DNA of 64,000 bases. It comes from Pseudomonadota bacterium. GTDB taxonomy: Bacteria; Pseudomonadota; Gammaproteobacteria; Steroidobacterales; Steroidobacteraceae. The notes beneath the pieces are model-generated. The model was not told where the DNA came from, made no database searches, and was given only the letters and a program-made list of their open reading frames with translations. Position 1 is the stretch's first letter. Every line of letters begins with the position of its first letter. Below are positions 52,648 to 63,885 of this stretch, in pieces. The position numbers were made by a program, and so were the translations under genes. The stretch covers positions 270,155-334,154 of the forward strand of contig JANYAE010000052.1 in the NCBI GenBank assembly GCA_025355105.1, written 5' to 3'.

Positions 52648-54675
52648 TCAGCGCGCACGGCGCCGGTAGACCTCCGCCCCCTTGAAGTACGTCGCCAGCA
52701 CCTTGGTCTTGGCGACGGCTTCGGCGTGCCCGGCGTCGGCGAGCGCCAGGATGTCCTGGTCGACCACGACGAAATCCGCAGACTTGCCGGCCTCAAGCGA
52801 TCCGGCGTCGCGGTCGAGGTGCAGGTGCCTCGCGCCGTTGATGGTGTAGGCGTCGAGGACGTCGCGCAGCGGCACGCTCTCGGCGGCGTTCAGTGCGGGC
52901 TGCCCCGGTCCGTGCCGTGTCACGGCCATCGCCATGTTGACGAACGGCCGCGGATCACTCGTGTCGACCGGCGCGTCGGATCCGGCGACGAGAATCGCGC
53001 CGGCGTCGCGCAGCGAACGCACCGGATAGGCGTTCATTTCGTAGTAGCCGCCGGCCGGATGCAGTGCGGCCGAATCACCGCCCTGCACGTGATCGAAGAA
53101 CGGTATGACCGACAGGTCGTACTCGCGGTCGGTGTAGGCCCAGGCGTAGGTGAACGCGAGGTACAGGTGGTCGCGCCCCATCCGGGCGACGTCGTCGGGG
53201 TTGACGAGCTGGACGTGGGCGATGCCGTCGTGGGTGGTCGTGACGCCGTCCGCGGCCCGCGCCGCCTCGATCGCATCCACCGCCGTGCGCACCGGCATGT
53301 CGCCGATCGCGTGGACGTGGACGTCAAAGCCCGCGAGGTGAAAGCGCCTCACGTACTCGAGCAGCACCTCGCGCGAATGCTGCAACTGGCCCAGCGAGAT
53401 CTGGCACTGGCCCGGGTGGTAGCCGTGCTCCTTCAGGAACGCGGTCGCCGCAGCGGCCGAGTCGTAGCGCTCGGGATGGCCGCGGACCTCGACGCAGAGC
53501 GGCGAGGCGGTGTCGACGTAGCCGGTCACGGCGAGATGGCCATCCTTGCCGGCCTGGAAGATCGGCTGCAGATACGGCCGGATCGCGGCGACCTCGGGCA
53601 GCGTCGGCGGTACGGCGTACGGATTGCCCTCGAGTACGCCGTCCGCGAACAGCTTGACGAAATCAGCGTGGATCAGCGGGTCGTGCGCATAGCGCGCGCG
53701 CGCCGCCGTCGCCGTCGCGACCATCGTCTGCCAATCCGGCTGGCCGCCGGCGTCGAGAATCTGGTCCGGATCGTAGTAGAGCGCGAGCTCGGCGCGCGCG
53801 CTCATCTTGCCGCTCTTCTCGAGCGCGTCGTACAGCGCCAGCGCCTCCGGCCGCACCGAGGCGTCGAGGAACCCCGTGATGCCGACGCTGTTGAGCCGCT
53901 CGGTGATCCGGCCGGGGGACTTCATCAGCGCGGCGATCGTCGAGGCGAACAGCGACGGCGTGCCCATCCGCCGGCGCGCATCCTCGTTGACGGTGCCGTT
54001 CGGCTCGCCGCCGATGTCGACGCCGACGAGCTTGCGGTACTCCTGCAGTTCGCCGGCGAGCGTCGCCTTCGAGTAGCCGACGGTCTTGCCGGAGGCGTCG
54101 GCCGCGCGCGCCAGCGCCACGCTGTTGAAGGCGCCGTGGTGGCCATCGTTGCCGAGCAGCTGGATCGGGTGCGTCGTCGACGCCTGATCGAGCGCCGCGC
54201 GCAGCGTCGGAAGCTCCGCGCCCGGTTCGTTGCCGTTCGCGTAGTTCCACTGCCGCACGCTGAGCCACTCGCCGGCCGGCACCTTGTAGCGCTCGATGCA
54301 GCCGCGCACGAACCCGACCAGCGCCTTCAGCGACTTCGACTCGCTCTTGAGGCTGCAGACGTCGAGATCGACGATGCCCGGCGCGTGGATGTGTGAGTCG
54401 ATGAGGCCCGGCAGTACGAGCTTGCCGCCGAGGCGCTCGAGCCGCGTCTTCGACCCGATGAACGCCTTGGCGCCCGCGGCATTGCCGACGTATACGAGGC
54501 GACCGTCGGTGATCGCGAGGGCCTCCGCCAGCGACCGATGCGAGTCGGCGGTGTAGATCCTCGCGCCGGTGACGACGAGGTCAGCGGTAGCGCCGGCCCA
54601 GGCCGTGAGGCCGACCGTGGTGGCAAGCGCCGGCAGCAGCAGGATCGCGAGGCGCTTCACGAACAGACTCTTCAC
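52648..54675 (-). CDS. YtcJ-type secreted amidohydrolase
   Basis: A 675-residue amidohydrolase of the YtcJ/amidohydrolase_3 family. Signal peptide: SLFVKRLAILLLPALATTVGLTAWA. Metal and catalytic motifs: VLPGLIDSHIHAPG (HxH), GNDGHHGAFNS, DGVLEGNPYA, HVHAIGDMPV, and the C-terminal SDAPVDTSDPRPF. GTG start at 54675, preceded by a GGGGG stretch. YtcJ-type proteins are poorly characterised; they are predicted to hydrolyse amides, carbamates or related bonds. The gene lies downstream of the TonB receptor gene on the same strand, consistent with acting on a substrate imported by that receptor. Confidence 0.88.
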   Translation of the reverse strand: MKSLFVKRLAILLLPALATTVGLTAWAGATADLVVTGARIYTADSHRSLAEALAITDGRLVYVGNAAGAKAFIGSKTRLERLGGKLVLPGLIDSHIHAPGIVDLDVCSLKSESKSLKALVGFVRGCIERYKVPAGEWLSVRQWNYANGNEPGAELPTLRAALDQASTTHPIQLLGNDGHHGAFNSVALARAADASGKTVGYSKATLAGELQEYRKLVGVDIGGEPNGTVNEDARRRMGTPSLFASTIAALMKSPGRITERLNSVGITGFLDASVRPEALALYDALEKSGKMSARAELALYYDPDQILDAGGQPDWQTMVATATAARARYAHDPLIHADFVKLFADGVLEGNPYAVPPTLPEVAAIRPYLQPIFQAGKDGHLAVTGYVDTASPLCVEVRGHPERYDSAAAATAFLKEHGYHPGQCQISLGQLQHSREVLLEYVRRFHLAGFDVHVHAIGDMPVRTAVDAIEAARAADGVTTTHDGIAHVQLVNPDDVARMGRDHLYLAFTYAWAYTDREYDLSVIPFFDHVQGGDSAALHPAGGYYEMNAYPVRSLRDAGAILVAGSDAPVDTSDPRPFVNMAMAVTRHGPGQPALNAAESVPLRDVLDAYTINGARHLHLDRDAGSLEAGKSADFVVVDQDILALADAGHAEAVAKTKVLATYFKGAEVYRRRAR

Positions 54676-54819
54676 GGCGTGCCCCCATGTGACGAGCGAA
54701 CAAAGTGACTGCCGGCGCGCGCGGCGCCGGTCGACCGCGCCGCTCGCTGACGCGCCGCTCGTTCGAGACAGGCGCGCTGGAGGCCGCCGCAGCCGCGGCG
54801 GACAACGGCCCACCGTCGC

Positions 54820-57543
54820 TCAGTGGTGCCAGGTCAGCGTCAGCCCGTACGTTCGCGGCCGCAGGGACGCGTTGTACCAATCCTGTGGATCGTAAACCGC
54901 GCTGTGGAAAAGCTCGAGGGCCGGCGCCGCGTCCGTCAGGTTCTGCACGAATGCCGAGAGATCGAACTCGCCGAATCGTGCGCCGAGACGGAGATTAAAG
55001 ACCCCATAGGCGGGTACCGGCTTCAGCAGCGGATCGTAGGACACAGCCGTCGGATCGAGGTTTCCGGTGCGCCGCCACTCGGTCGTGCGCGTGTAGTCGA
55101 GGCGCAGGTAGGCCTGCAGCGAGGCCTGCAGCGCCGCGTGGTACTCGCCGGAGAGCGACAGCGTCGACGGCGGGCCGGCACTCGGAATGCTGGCACCCTT
55201 GCTGTAGATCTTGACGCCGCTCGGCGACTTGGCGTCGGAATCGAACTTCGGATTGGTGTTGCCGTAGGAGCCGCTGAAGTCGAGGTGGTCGGTGGCCTTC
55301 AGTTGGAAGGCGAAGTCGAACCCGTCGGAGGTCGCATCGGCGAGATTGTCGACGAAGTTGTAGGCGCACGCCGGGAGGCTGACGTTCGTCTGGATGTTCT
55401 TCCACTTGATCCGGTAGACGCTGCCGTCGACGATCAGTCGGCCGCCAAACAGCCGGTTCTTCGAGCCGAGTTCGTAGCTCCAGACGGAGTCAGATTTGTA
55501 GGTCAGCGGCTGCGTCGGGTTTCCGTTGGCGTCGACGTAGCCCTTCGTGATCAGGTCGCCGTCGCAGATCGCAGGGACGCGCAATGATGCGCCCGCGGGC
55601 CGGAAGCCCTTCGCGGCGGTTCCGTAGAAGAGGTTCGTGTCGTTCGGCTGGTACGACAACGCGAACTTCGGCGTTACCGCGGTCTCGGTCGAATGCGCTG
55701 CCGACAGCGGGTAGCTCGGCGCCAGAGCGCCGGACCCGAACGTGCAGGTCGCGACAGGGCAGGGGAACCCGAATGGCGCATTGGCGTTGTTCTCAGGCCC
55801 AAGGTAGGCGGCGTCGAAGTCGAGTGTGTTGCGCGACACGCGTAAGCCGACGGTCGCCTTGAGCTGATCCCATAGCTTGTAGTCCACCTGCGCGAAGCCG
55901 GCGAGCTGCTTCTCGACGGTCTTCCAGCGACCGAAGAACGACACGGCGTTCGGCAGCGCGTTGTCGCCGAAGAAATTCTGGTAGGCAGTGGACCCGGCGC
56001 CAAATGGCGGACCGCCCGGGTTGGCGATGAAGCCGCCGAGCCCCCAGAAGTCGACCAGGCCCTGCGGGTAGAAGCCGACCCACGGTGCGTTGATCATGAA
56101 GTTGTTGTTGATCGGCTCGCTCGCGGTCTGCCGGTTGTGCGAGAAGAACGCGCCGGCGACCCAGCTCAGCCGCGAGGCGGTGTCGTTCGACTGCAGGCGC
56201 AGCTCCTCGACGAAGTTGCCCTGCGCATTGTTGTAGAGCGCCATCGCCTTCCAGCCGAGCGGCGCGTAGACGCCTTCGGTCGCGCTGCCGTCCGGATAGG
56301 TCGTGTAGAACTGCGGTGTGTAGAACTCGGCGTAGCCCTTGGTGTAGTCGAACCACTGCTCCGAGGTGCGATCGAAGTACGACGTGTTCGAGACCAGCTG
56401 TACGCTGCCGAGGTTCCAGGACAGCGCGACCGCGTACAGCGTGAACTCGTCGTTGCCGAAGGCGTTGTTCGGCGCATTCATCGCATTCATCGCATTCATC
56501 GCGTTCAGCACGTAGGGTTGCGCCGACGTCGGCATCAGGTAGCTCGTTCCGGCGGCTCCGACCTGATACGCCTGGCGGGAGTAGTCGCGGGCGCCGAGAT
56601 TCGAGGTCGACAGGTCGAAGGTGCCGCCGGCACCGTCGTTGATGTAGTGCTTCTGGTAGAAAATCGACGGGCTGACGGTCAGCGAGTCGCTCGGTTGCCA
56701 TTTGAGCGCGCCGCGCAGCTGGACGGTGCGGTTCCAGTTGACGTCCTTCTCGATCGTCGCGGTCCGCGTGAACGCATCCGAGGCGCCGTACGATGCGCCG
56801 GTCGCGTCGGCGAGCTGGTGGGTCCCGTCAACGGCATCGATCCAGCCGCCTTCCCTGCGGTAGGAGGCGCTGAGCCGGAAGCCCAGCTGGTTGGCGATGA
56901 TCGGCCCGCCGGCGGCGACGCCGGCCTCATAGGTGGGCGAGCCATTGCGCAGCGTCGCCACCTCGGCCCGGGCGTACTGCGACTGCTGCGTCAGGCTCGG
57001 TTCGGTCGTGATGAACCGGATCGTGCCGCCCTCGGAGCCGGCGCCGAACAGCGTGCCCTGCGGACCGCGCAGTACCTCGACGCGCTCGATGTCGAAGAGT
57101 TCAGGATACGCATTGCCGGCGCCGAAGCCGAGATTGCGGACCTGAATCGGGGTATCGTCGATGTAGACGCCCGTCGTGCCCGAGCCGGCATCGGAGGCGA
57201 TTCCGCGGATCGAGATCTGGTTGGCACCGGTGGCGGAGTCGCGGCTGAGGTTGAGCCCCGGCGACAGGCGGACGAGGTCGTCGAAGCTCTTGACGCCTCG
57301 CTCATCCATCTGCGCGGCGTTGAACGTGCTGACGCTGATCGCGACCTTCGACAACGGCTCAGCCCGACGAGTGGCCGTCACGGTCACTTCCTCGCTCGCT
57401 GAGCCGACAGACTCGGTCGATGCCCTGGCCGTCTGCGCTTCGGCGACGGGCACGACGGTCGCACCGAGCAGCGCCGCGGCCAGCGTCGATACCGTCATGA
57501 ATCGTGTGCGCACGGACGGCGCGCACTGCAACCGGTGTCCCAT
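54820..57543 (-). CDS. TonB-dependent outer-membrane receptor
   Basis: A 907-residue outer-membrane receptor. A signal peptide of ~37 residues (TLAAALLGATVVPVAEAQ) precedes a plug domain with TRRAEPLSKVAISVS, FDDLVRLSPGLNLSRDSATG and VEVLRGPQGTLFGAGSEGG. The 22-strand barrel follows with alternating aromatic strands to the C-terminal TYGLTLTWHH. The final residues are His-His rather than the usual Phe/Trp. The plug resembles the Sphingomonad-type uptake receptors for plant or steroid-type compounds. One extracellular loop includes a 9-bp in-frame tandem repeat (encoding Asn-Ala-Met). Ribosome site GGGAG eight bases before the ATG. It probably imports the substrate of the neighbouring hydrolases. 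Confidence 0.92.
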   Translation of the reverse strand: MGHRLQCAPSVRTRFMTVSTLAAALLGATVVPVAEAQTARASTESVGSASEEVTVTATRRAEPLSKVAISVSTFNAAQMDERGVKSFDDLVRLSPGLNLSRDSATGANQISIRGIASDAGSGTTGVYIDDTPIQVRNLGFGAGNAYPELFDIERVEVLRGPQGTLFGAGSEGGTIRFITTEPSLTQQSQYARAEVATLRNGSPTYEAGVAAGGPIIANQLGFRLSASYRREGGWIDAVDGTHQLADATGASYGASDAFTRTATIEKDVNWNRTVQLRGALKWQPSDSLTVSPSIFYQKHYINDGAGGTFDLSTSNLGARDYSRQAYQVGAAGTSYLMPTSAQPYVLNAMNAMNAMNAPNNAFGNDEFTLYAVALSWNLGSVQLVSNTSYFDRTSEQWFDYTKGYAEFYTPQFYTTYPDGSATEGVYAPLGWKAMALYNNAQGNFVEELRLQSNDTASRLSWVAGAFFSHNRQTASEPINNNFMINAPWVGFYPQGLVDFWGLGGFIANPGGPPFGAGSTAYQNFFGDNALPNAVSFFGRWKTVEKQLAGFAQVDYKLWDQLKATVGLRVSRNTLDFDAAYLGPENNANAPFGFPCPVATCTFGSGALAPSYPLSAAHSTETAVTPKFALSYQPNDTNLFYGTAAKGFRPAGASLRVPAICDGDLITKGYVDANGNPTQPLTYKSDSVWSYELGSKNRLFGGRLIVDGSVYRIKWKNIQTNVSLPACAYNFVDNLADATSDGFDFAFQLKATDHLDFSGSYGNTNPKFDSDAKSPSGVKIYSKGASIPSAGPPSTLSLSGEYHAALQASLQAYLRLDYTRTTEWRRTGNLDPTAVSYDPLLKPVPAYGVFNLRLGARFGEFDLSAFVQNLTDAAPALELFHSAVYDPQDWYNASLRPRTYGLTLTWHH
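56474..56509 (+). repeat. 9-bp tandem repeat within the TonB-receptor gene
   Basis: GCATTCATC is repeated three times perfectly, followed by a diverged fourth copy (GCGTTCAGC). On the coding (minus) strand it encodes repeated Asn-Ala-Met in an apparent extracellular loop. Unit length is a multiple of three, so variation would be in frame. Confidence 0.9.
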
Positions 57544-57686
57544 GAGTCTTGCTCCCCGTTTCGGTCGTTCCCGCCGCAGCAGACGGTAGTCTCTGCATTC
57601 CCCGGATCACCACAACAGCCGCCGTTCCGGCGCGTCAAAGCGCTTCGGCGCTGGCACAGCGCCCGTCGCTGACTAGGGAAATCCCG

Positions 57687-59819
57687 CTACGGAAGCGTCG
57701 ATGCGTCGCGGTCTGGCCTGGTGTTGCGATCGGTGTCGATTGCGCCGCCGGCGCCGCCCGGAGCGCCTCGCGCATTCGGTTGCTGCAGCATTTCGGTCGA
57801 GTGTCGCAGCTTGGCCGCCATCAGGGCCGTGGCCTGTGCGACGCCCTGGACTGCGTCTGTGCGGAGTTCCACCAGACGGGAAACGAGCGCGGCGGGATCG
57901 TCGTTCGCCCGGCCGAGCGCCGCGCAGGTGGACTCGAACGACGGTGGCGGCGGCGGCGCCCGCTGCCCGAAGCGCGAACCCCAGCCGCCGTCGCCTGCCC
58001 AGAACGCACGCTCGGTCGCGTAGGCCTCAGGCGACAGCCGCTGGCACTGCCGCCCCTCATAGAGCTCGGCGAAGGCCGCCAGCGCGGCGGCGCCGTCGTG
58101 GGCGCGCGCGGCCGCCAGGGCATGGTCGAAGCTGAGCACGCGATTCGCGTACGGGGTCGTGCGCACGACCTGCTCGAAGTCGTCGTTGCTCGCGTAGAGC
58201 CACGGCACGAGGACGTGGCGCGTCGCCATCAGGGTGCGGTCCGCGGCGTTTGCGTCGCCGGTAGCGTCCGCTTCGACGGACTTGGCGGCAGTGCGGAACG
58301 CCGCGACCGCTGCGCGGACGCCGGCGAAGGAGACGTCGGGGACGCGCGCCTGGTCGATCGCGAGCTGCGCGTCGACGTAGTCGGCGACCGCGCTGAGCGC
58401 GATCGGCAGGCGGCGCGTGGACGCCGCTCGCCAGAGGCTGAGTGTCAGCAGCCGTAGGTCCGCTTGCATGCTCGCGAATCGGGCCGGCTGGAAGATGTCC
58501 ATCTGCGTGTGATAGAGCGGGTAGTAGCTCGGCGTCAGCCGCTCGAGATGGCTCATCGCCGCCCCACCGACCACGCCGTAGTTCCAGGCGTCGGTCACGC
58601 TGCCGGCCGGCACCTTGAGCGCGATCTGCGCGGCGTAGCCGAGATCGGTCAGCACCGTCCGCTGGAAGTCGAGAACATCCGGCGTCGCGATCAGGGTGGC
58701 TTGAGGCGACGTCCAGCCGAGGAGGTCGATATTGAAGATGAGGGCCGCATTGCGCAGCACCTGCGGGTGCCGCGCGACGAATGCGTAGGAGCCCGCCAGC
58801 CAGTCCCGTTCCGGGTCCTCGAGGCCGGCCTCCTCGCTGCCGGTCGCGATGAAGAGCATCGATCGGCGCGGCTTTCCGCCGCCGCCGGTGATGGCGCGCG
58901 CGATCTCGAGCAAGGCTGCGACGCCGCTCGTGTTGTCGGCCGCGCCCTGAAACCACCGGTCGTAATGGGCCGAGACGACAACCCACTCCTCCGGCAGCTC
59001 GCTGCCGCGCAGCATGCCGACGACGTTTCGCGACTGCCCATCGGTGACGTCGGCGCGGTTGTCGAGTGCGATCTCGACGGTGCCGCTCGTGAGCTGGCGG
59101 CGAAGGTCCTCCGCGGAGCGGTGCGTGATCGCGACCGCCGCGATCTGCTCGTGGCCCCACATGCTGTCCTGGCGCAGCGCGTCCGGCTGGTCGGCGGAGG
59201 AGGGGTGTCCGTGGAAGATGATCGCCACCGCGCCGCGGTGGGCGGCCTCGGTGATCTGCGCTGGCGGCCAGTCGCGCATCTCGCGCCGAACCAGCACGGC
59301 CTTGCCGCGCACGTCGCCGACACGCTCGTAGTCCGGCGCATAGCCGTCGGCGACGTCCACCAGCGGCGCCCGGAGGCGGTGGCCGCCGGCGTCGTTGCCG
59401 CGCGCATAGGCGACGCCGTCGCGCGCGCCCCAGGTGCCTCCGGCCGCATGCAGGCTGATCGCCGCGACCGGGACGCCGTTGGCGGTCAGCGTGACCGGCC
59501 CGTAGCGGTAGGCGCGGACGGCGAAATCCTCGAAGCGAACCGCGAGCCTCATCGCGCGCATCGAGGCGGCGAGGTCTGCCGCGAGCACCTTCTCCTCCGC
59601 GCTGCCGGAGACGACTGTTCCTGCGCCGAGCCCGGACGGTGCCTTGACCACGTCCTGCGCGATGCGGCGGATGTCGTCCAGCGCGCGCCCCGCGTCGAGG
59701 CGCGCGAGCAGGCGCTGCTCCGCGGGAGACAACTCGGCGCGGACGGTCGGCGCCGCGACCGCCGCCGCAAGGGCAAGGACGACAAGCAGCGACGTCGGGA
59801 CGCGGTCGATTCGGATCAT
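57687..59819 (-). CDS. Secreted M28 family zinc peptidase
   Basis: A 710-residue M28 aminopeptidase/PA-domain protein. Signal peptide: TSLLVVLALAAAVAAP. A PA-like domain occupies the middle of the N-terminal half (HRLRAPLVDVADGYAP, GKAVLVRREM). The catalytic domain begins at VVVSAHYDRWFQGAADNTSGVAALLEIAR (zinc ligands His, Asp), with GSEEAGLEDP (catalytic Glu) and further ligands Asp (FNIDLLGW) and His (PLYHTQMD). It would remove N-terminal residues from peptides or hydrolyse similar amides in the periplasm or outside. It lies just upstream of the TonB receptor on the same strand, consistent with processing an imported or external peptide. Confidence 0.92.
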   Translation of the reverse strand: MIRIDRVPTSLLVVLALAAAVAAPTVRAELSPAEQRLLARLDAGRALDDIRRIAQDVVKAPSGLGAGTVVSGSAEEKVLAADLAASMRAMRLAVRFEDFAVRAYRYGPVTLTANGVPVAAISLHAAGGTWGARDGVAYARGNDAGGHRLRAPLVDVADGYAPDYERVGDVRGKAVLVRREMRDWPPAQITEAAHRGAVAIIFHGHPSSADQPDALRQDSMWGHEQIAAVAITHRSAEDLRRQLTSGTVEIALDNRADVTDGQSRNVVGMLRGSELPEEWVVVSAHYDRWFQGAADNTSGVAALLEIARAITGGGGKPRRSMLFIATGSEEAGLEDPERDWLAGSYAFVARHPQVLRNAALIFNIDLLGWTSPQATLIATPDVLDFQRTVLTDLGYAAQIALKVPAGSVTDAWNYGVVGGAAMSHLERLTPSYYPLYHTQMDIFQPARFASMQADLRLLTLSLWRAASTRRLPIALSAVADYVDAQLAIDQARVPDVSFAGVRAAVAAFRTAAKSVEADATGDANAADRTLMATRHVLVPWLYASNDDFEQVVRTTPYANRVLSFDHALAAARAHDGAAALAAFAELYEGRQCQRLSPEAYATERAFWAGDGGWGSRFGQRAPPPPPSFESTCAALGRANDDPAALVSRLVELRTDAVQGVAQATALMAAKLRHSTEMLQQPNARGAPGGAGGAIDTDRNTRPDRDASTLP

Positions 59820-60198
59820 GGATGACGGCTCCGGCGGACGGTCGGTACGTTCCCCGCCGCTCCTCGAGCGCGAGGCTGACTAGGCGATCCTCTCACGAGT
59901 CCCTGCGAGGAACGATCCGGTGTGACGTCGCGCGGGCCGATCAAGCGGCGGCAGGCGCAGCGGTCGGCCGTGCGCGCGGCGTCATTTCGGCCGCCAGGTG
60001 GCTGCCGGTGCGCATCATCGAGCGGGAGGCCGGCGGCGGCCTGACCGGGACCGGCGCGGTGCGCCGCCTCACGCCTTGCCGCGGCGGGCCAGTCGGCGGG
60101 ACGCACTTTCCTTTTCGGCCGTGCAGCGGTGACAATGACCGTCGAACTGGCGCGGCCACCCGTGCCTCGCGCCTGTGCCTGCCCTTCCGGGAGCCTCC
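59820..60198. other. Divergent promoter region of M28 peptidase and acyl-CoA dehydrogenase
   Basis: About 380 bases between genes transcribed apart. Only short low-quality frames are present. AT-rich patches occur around 60105-60135, but no convincing -35/-10 pair could be fixed. Confidence 0.5.
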
Positions 60199-61392
<1,194 letters not shown>

Positions 61393-61402
61393 GAGCGGGA
61401 CG

Positions 61403-62527
61403 ATGGACTTCGCGTTTACCTCCGAGCAGCAGCTGCTCGCCGACACCGCCCGCCGCTACATCTCCGAGCAGTACGGCTTCGAGCGGCGCAAACAGATTCT
61501 TTCCTCCGCGGCCGGCTTCTCGCGCGACGTCTGGAAGGACTTCGCCGAGCTCGGGATCCTGGGACTCAACGTGCCGGAGCAGGACGGTGGCCTCGACGGC
61601 GGACCGATCGAGACGCTCTTGCTCGCCACCGCGATCGGTGAGGGCCTGGTGGTCGAGCCGTACCTGTCGAGCGCGGTGCTGGCCAGCCGGGCGATCGCCC
61701 GGCTCGGCTCGCAGGCGCAGCGCGGCGCCTGGCTGCCGAAGCTCGCGGCAGGCGAGCTGATCGCGGTGCTTGCGGTCGACGCGGCCTACGGTCTCGGTGG
61801 CGGCGACGGCGTGCGTGCGGTCGTGAACGGCGACGGCTGGCAGCTGGACGGCCGGGTTCCGGTCGTCTACCACGCGCCGGTTGCCGACCTGCTGCTGGTC
61901 GCGGCTCGGCTCGGCGCCGCCTCCGGCCCACCCAACGCCCTGTTCGCGGTGCCGACCCGCACGGCCGGGGTGGTGCTCACGCCCTACGTCACCGTCGACG
62001 CCCAGCTCGCGGCCGACCTCGAGTGCCGCGCGGTCCGCGTCGACACGGCATCGCGGCTCGGCGGCGAGGTCGAGGCCGGGCTCGCGGCGGTCGTCGATTT
62101 CGGCCTGTTCGCGCTCTGCGCGGAGGCGCTCGGTGCCCTGGACCGTTGCCTCGCGCTCACGGTCGAGTACACCCGCACGCGCAACCAGTTCGGTGGTCCG
62201 ATCGGCCGCTTCCAGGCGCTGCAGCACCGCATGGTCGACATGCTGACGCGCATCGAGCAGGCTCGCTCGCTCGTGTACCTCGCCGCGACGCGCTGCGACG
62301 ACGCCGATGCCGGCGTGCGCGAGCCGGCGCTGTCGGCGGCCAAGGTACTGATCGCCGATGCGGCACGATTCGTCGGCCAGCAGGCGGTGCAGCTGCACGG
62401 CGGCATGGGCGTCAGCGACGAGGTGGCCATCAGCCACTACTTCAAGCGGCTGGTCGCGGCGGAACTGCGCTTCGGGTCCGCCGACGCCCATCTCGCCCGG
62501 TACGCGCGCCAGCTGGCACCGGCCTGA
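61403..62527 (+). CDS. Acyl-CoA dehydrogenase, small-subunit-like
   Basis: A 374-residue acyl-CoA dehydrogenase of the diverged partner type. It has FTSEQQLLADTARRYI at the start, LGLNVPEQDGGLDGG, and the QLHGGMGVSDEVAISHYFKRL block near the C-terminus. The FAD-binding segment that normally reads SEPxAGSD is not recognisable; the middle part is Gly/Val-rich (AAYGLGGGDGVRAV). This fits small-subunit-like proteins that complement a canonical partner. AGGAG ribosome site lies six bases before the ATG. It follows the large-subunit-like gene by ten bases. Confidence 0.9.
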   Translation: MDFAFTSEQQLLADTARRYISEQYGFERRKQILSSAAGFSRDVWKDFAELGILGLNVPEQDGGLDGGPIETLLLATAIGEGLVVEPYLSSAVLASRAIARLGSQAQRGAWLPKLAAGELIAVLAVDAAYGLGGGDGVRAVVNGDGWQLDGRVPVVYHAPVADLLLVAARLGAASGPPNALFAVPTRTAGVVLTPYVTVDAQLAADLECRAVRVDTASRLGGEVEAGLAAVVDFGLFALCAEALGALDRCLALTVEYTRTRNQFGGPIGRFQALQHRMVDMLTRIEQARSLVYLAATRCDDADAGVREPALSAAKVLIADAARFVGQQAVQLHGGMGVSDEVAISHYFKRLVAAELRFGSADAHLARYARQLAPA

Positions 62528-62559
62528 TCGGCTCCGCAGCGCGCGGCCGCCGGCGCGAG

Positions 62560-63885
62560 CTAGAGCGCGTCGCTCGCCTGGCGCCGCCGCGCGGTACGCG
62601 AAAGATCCGCGCGCTCGAGGCCGTGTCCGTTGGGCCCGACCTCGCGGCGCCACAGCAGCACCACCGACGTCAGCGCAAGCAGGCTGACGACCCCGAAGAA
62701 CCACAGCATGACGTTGTAACCGGCCGGATTGGCGGCGCCGGCACCGGCCTGGTCCGCCAGCCAGCCGGCAATGCGATTTGAGCCCCAGAGTCCGAGCGCC
62801 TGCAGCAGCGTAATGATCCCGAGCGCCGTGCCGAGCCTGCGCGGCTCGACGATCAGGGCGGTCGACGGCCAGATCACGGCCGGCACCAACGACCAGCTGA
62901 CGCCCATCAGCACGGTCGAGAACCAGGGGTGCAGGTTCGTCGCGCCGAGAATGAGCAAGGTGATCGGCAGCAATACCGTGCCGACAATCAGCATCAGCGC
63001 CCGATGGCCGATGCGATCCGCCAGCAGCCCAAACAGCGGCGTCGCAAAGATCGCCGCGAAGAATACGCCGGCGTTCGCCTGGCTCGCCTGCGCGAGTGTC
63101 AGGCCCTTGGCGTGCTGCAGATATTCGATCGCATAGGTCTGCCGGAACGGGAAGAATACCGCGGCGTAGAGTACGTGCAGGCCGCAGATGTACCAGTAGG
63201 AGCGGTCGAAGTTCCAGACCTCGGACCACCTGATCGGCTGGTTGCGGGGCGCGTTTGACGTCAACGCGGCGCTGCGCCGGCCGTCGAGGAGGCGCAGGAC
63301 GATCGCCGCCGCGAGCCCGGCGGCCGTGAGACCGGCGCCCAGCCACAGCGGTGCCTGCCAGCCGGCCTCGTACAGGGCGCGTGCCCAGGTCGGCGACATG
63401 TCCAGCGAGAACGAGCCGACGCGCGCGAAGCTGAGGAATAGCGCCGTGGCGAGCGCGATGCCACTGCGCGGGAACCACTGGGCGAGGCCCGCGATCAGCG
63501 AGATGAAGATTGCCCCCTCGCTGACGCCGAACACGAAACGTCCGCACCACATGAGCCGGTACGGCTCGCCGATCGCCGTCAGCACGGCGCCGATGAAGCC
63601 GATCAGCGCCGCCCAGGCGGTGACCCGCGCGGCCCCGAAGCGGTCGATGAGCAGCCCGATGAACAGCGCGAGCGCGACGTTCGGCAGGCTGATGACCGCG
63701 TTGAGATCGCCAATCTGCGACTGTGTGAACCCGCGCTGGCGTCCGAGCAGGTCGGCGATCGGCCCGATGACGTCGGATTCATAGTAGCTCGTGAAAATCG
63801 CGAGCGCCGACAGCGCGAGCGCCCACCAGCGCAGCGGCGAGGCGACGTGGTCGCCGTCCGCCGTATTCGACGCGGCGGCGGTCAC
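62560..63885 (-). CDS. MFS transporter
   Basis: A 441-residue major facilitator with about 12 membrane helices. The loop 2-3 motif LLIDRFGAARVTAW and a matching loop 8-9 motif LLADRIGHRALMLI are visible, as in the anion:cation symporter/sugar-acid transporter branch. GTG start at 63885; its GTGA overlaps the TGA of the upstream gene (63882-63885), indicating coupled translation. The substrate is unknown, but it lies beside the acyl-CoA dehydrogenases and may export or import their pathway metabolites. Confidence 0.9.
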   Translation of the reverse strand: MTAAASNTADGDHVASPLRWWALALSALAIFTSYYESDVIGPIADLLGRQRGFTQSQIGDLNAVISLPNVALALFIGLLIDRFGAARVTAWAALIGFIGAVLTAIGEPYRLMWCGRFVFGVSEGAIFISLIAGLAQWFPRSGIALATALFLSFARVGSFSLDMSPTWARALYEAGWQAPLWLGAGLTAAGLAAAIVLRLLDGRRSAALTSNAPRNQPIRWSEVWNFDRSYWYICGLHVLYAAVFFPFRQTYAIEYLQHAKGLTLAQASQANAGVFFAAIFATPLFGLLADRIGHRALMLIVGTVLLPITLLILGATNLHPWFSTVLMGVSWSLVPAVIWPSTALIVEPRRLGTALGIITLLQALGLWGSNRIAGWLADQAGAGAANPAGYNVMLWFFGVVSLLALTSVVLLWRREVGPNGHGLERADLSRTARRRQASDAL

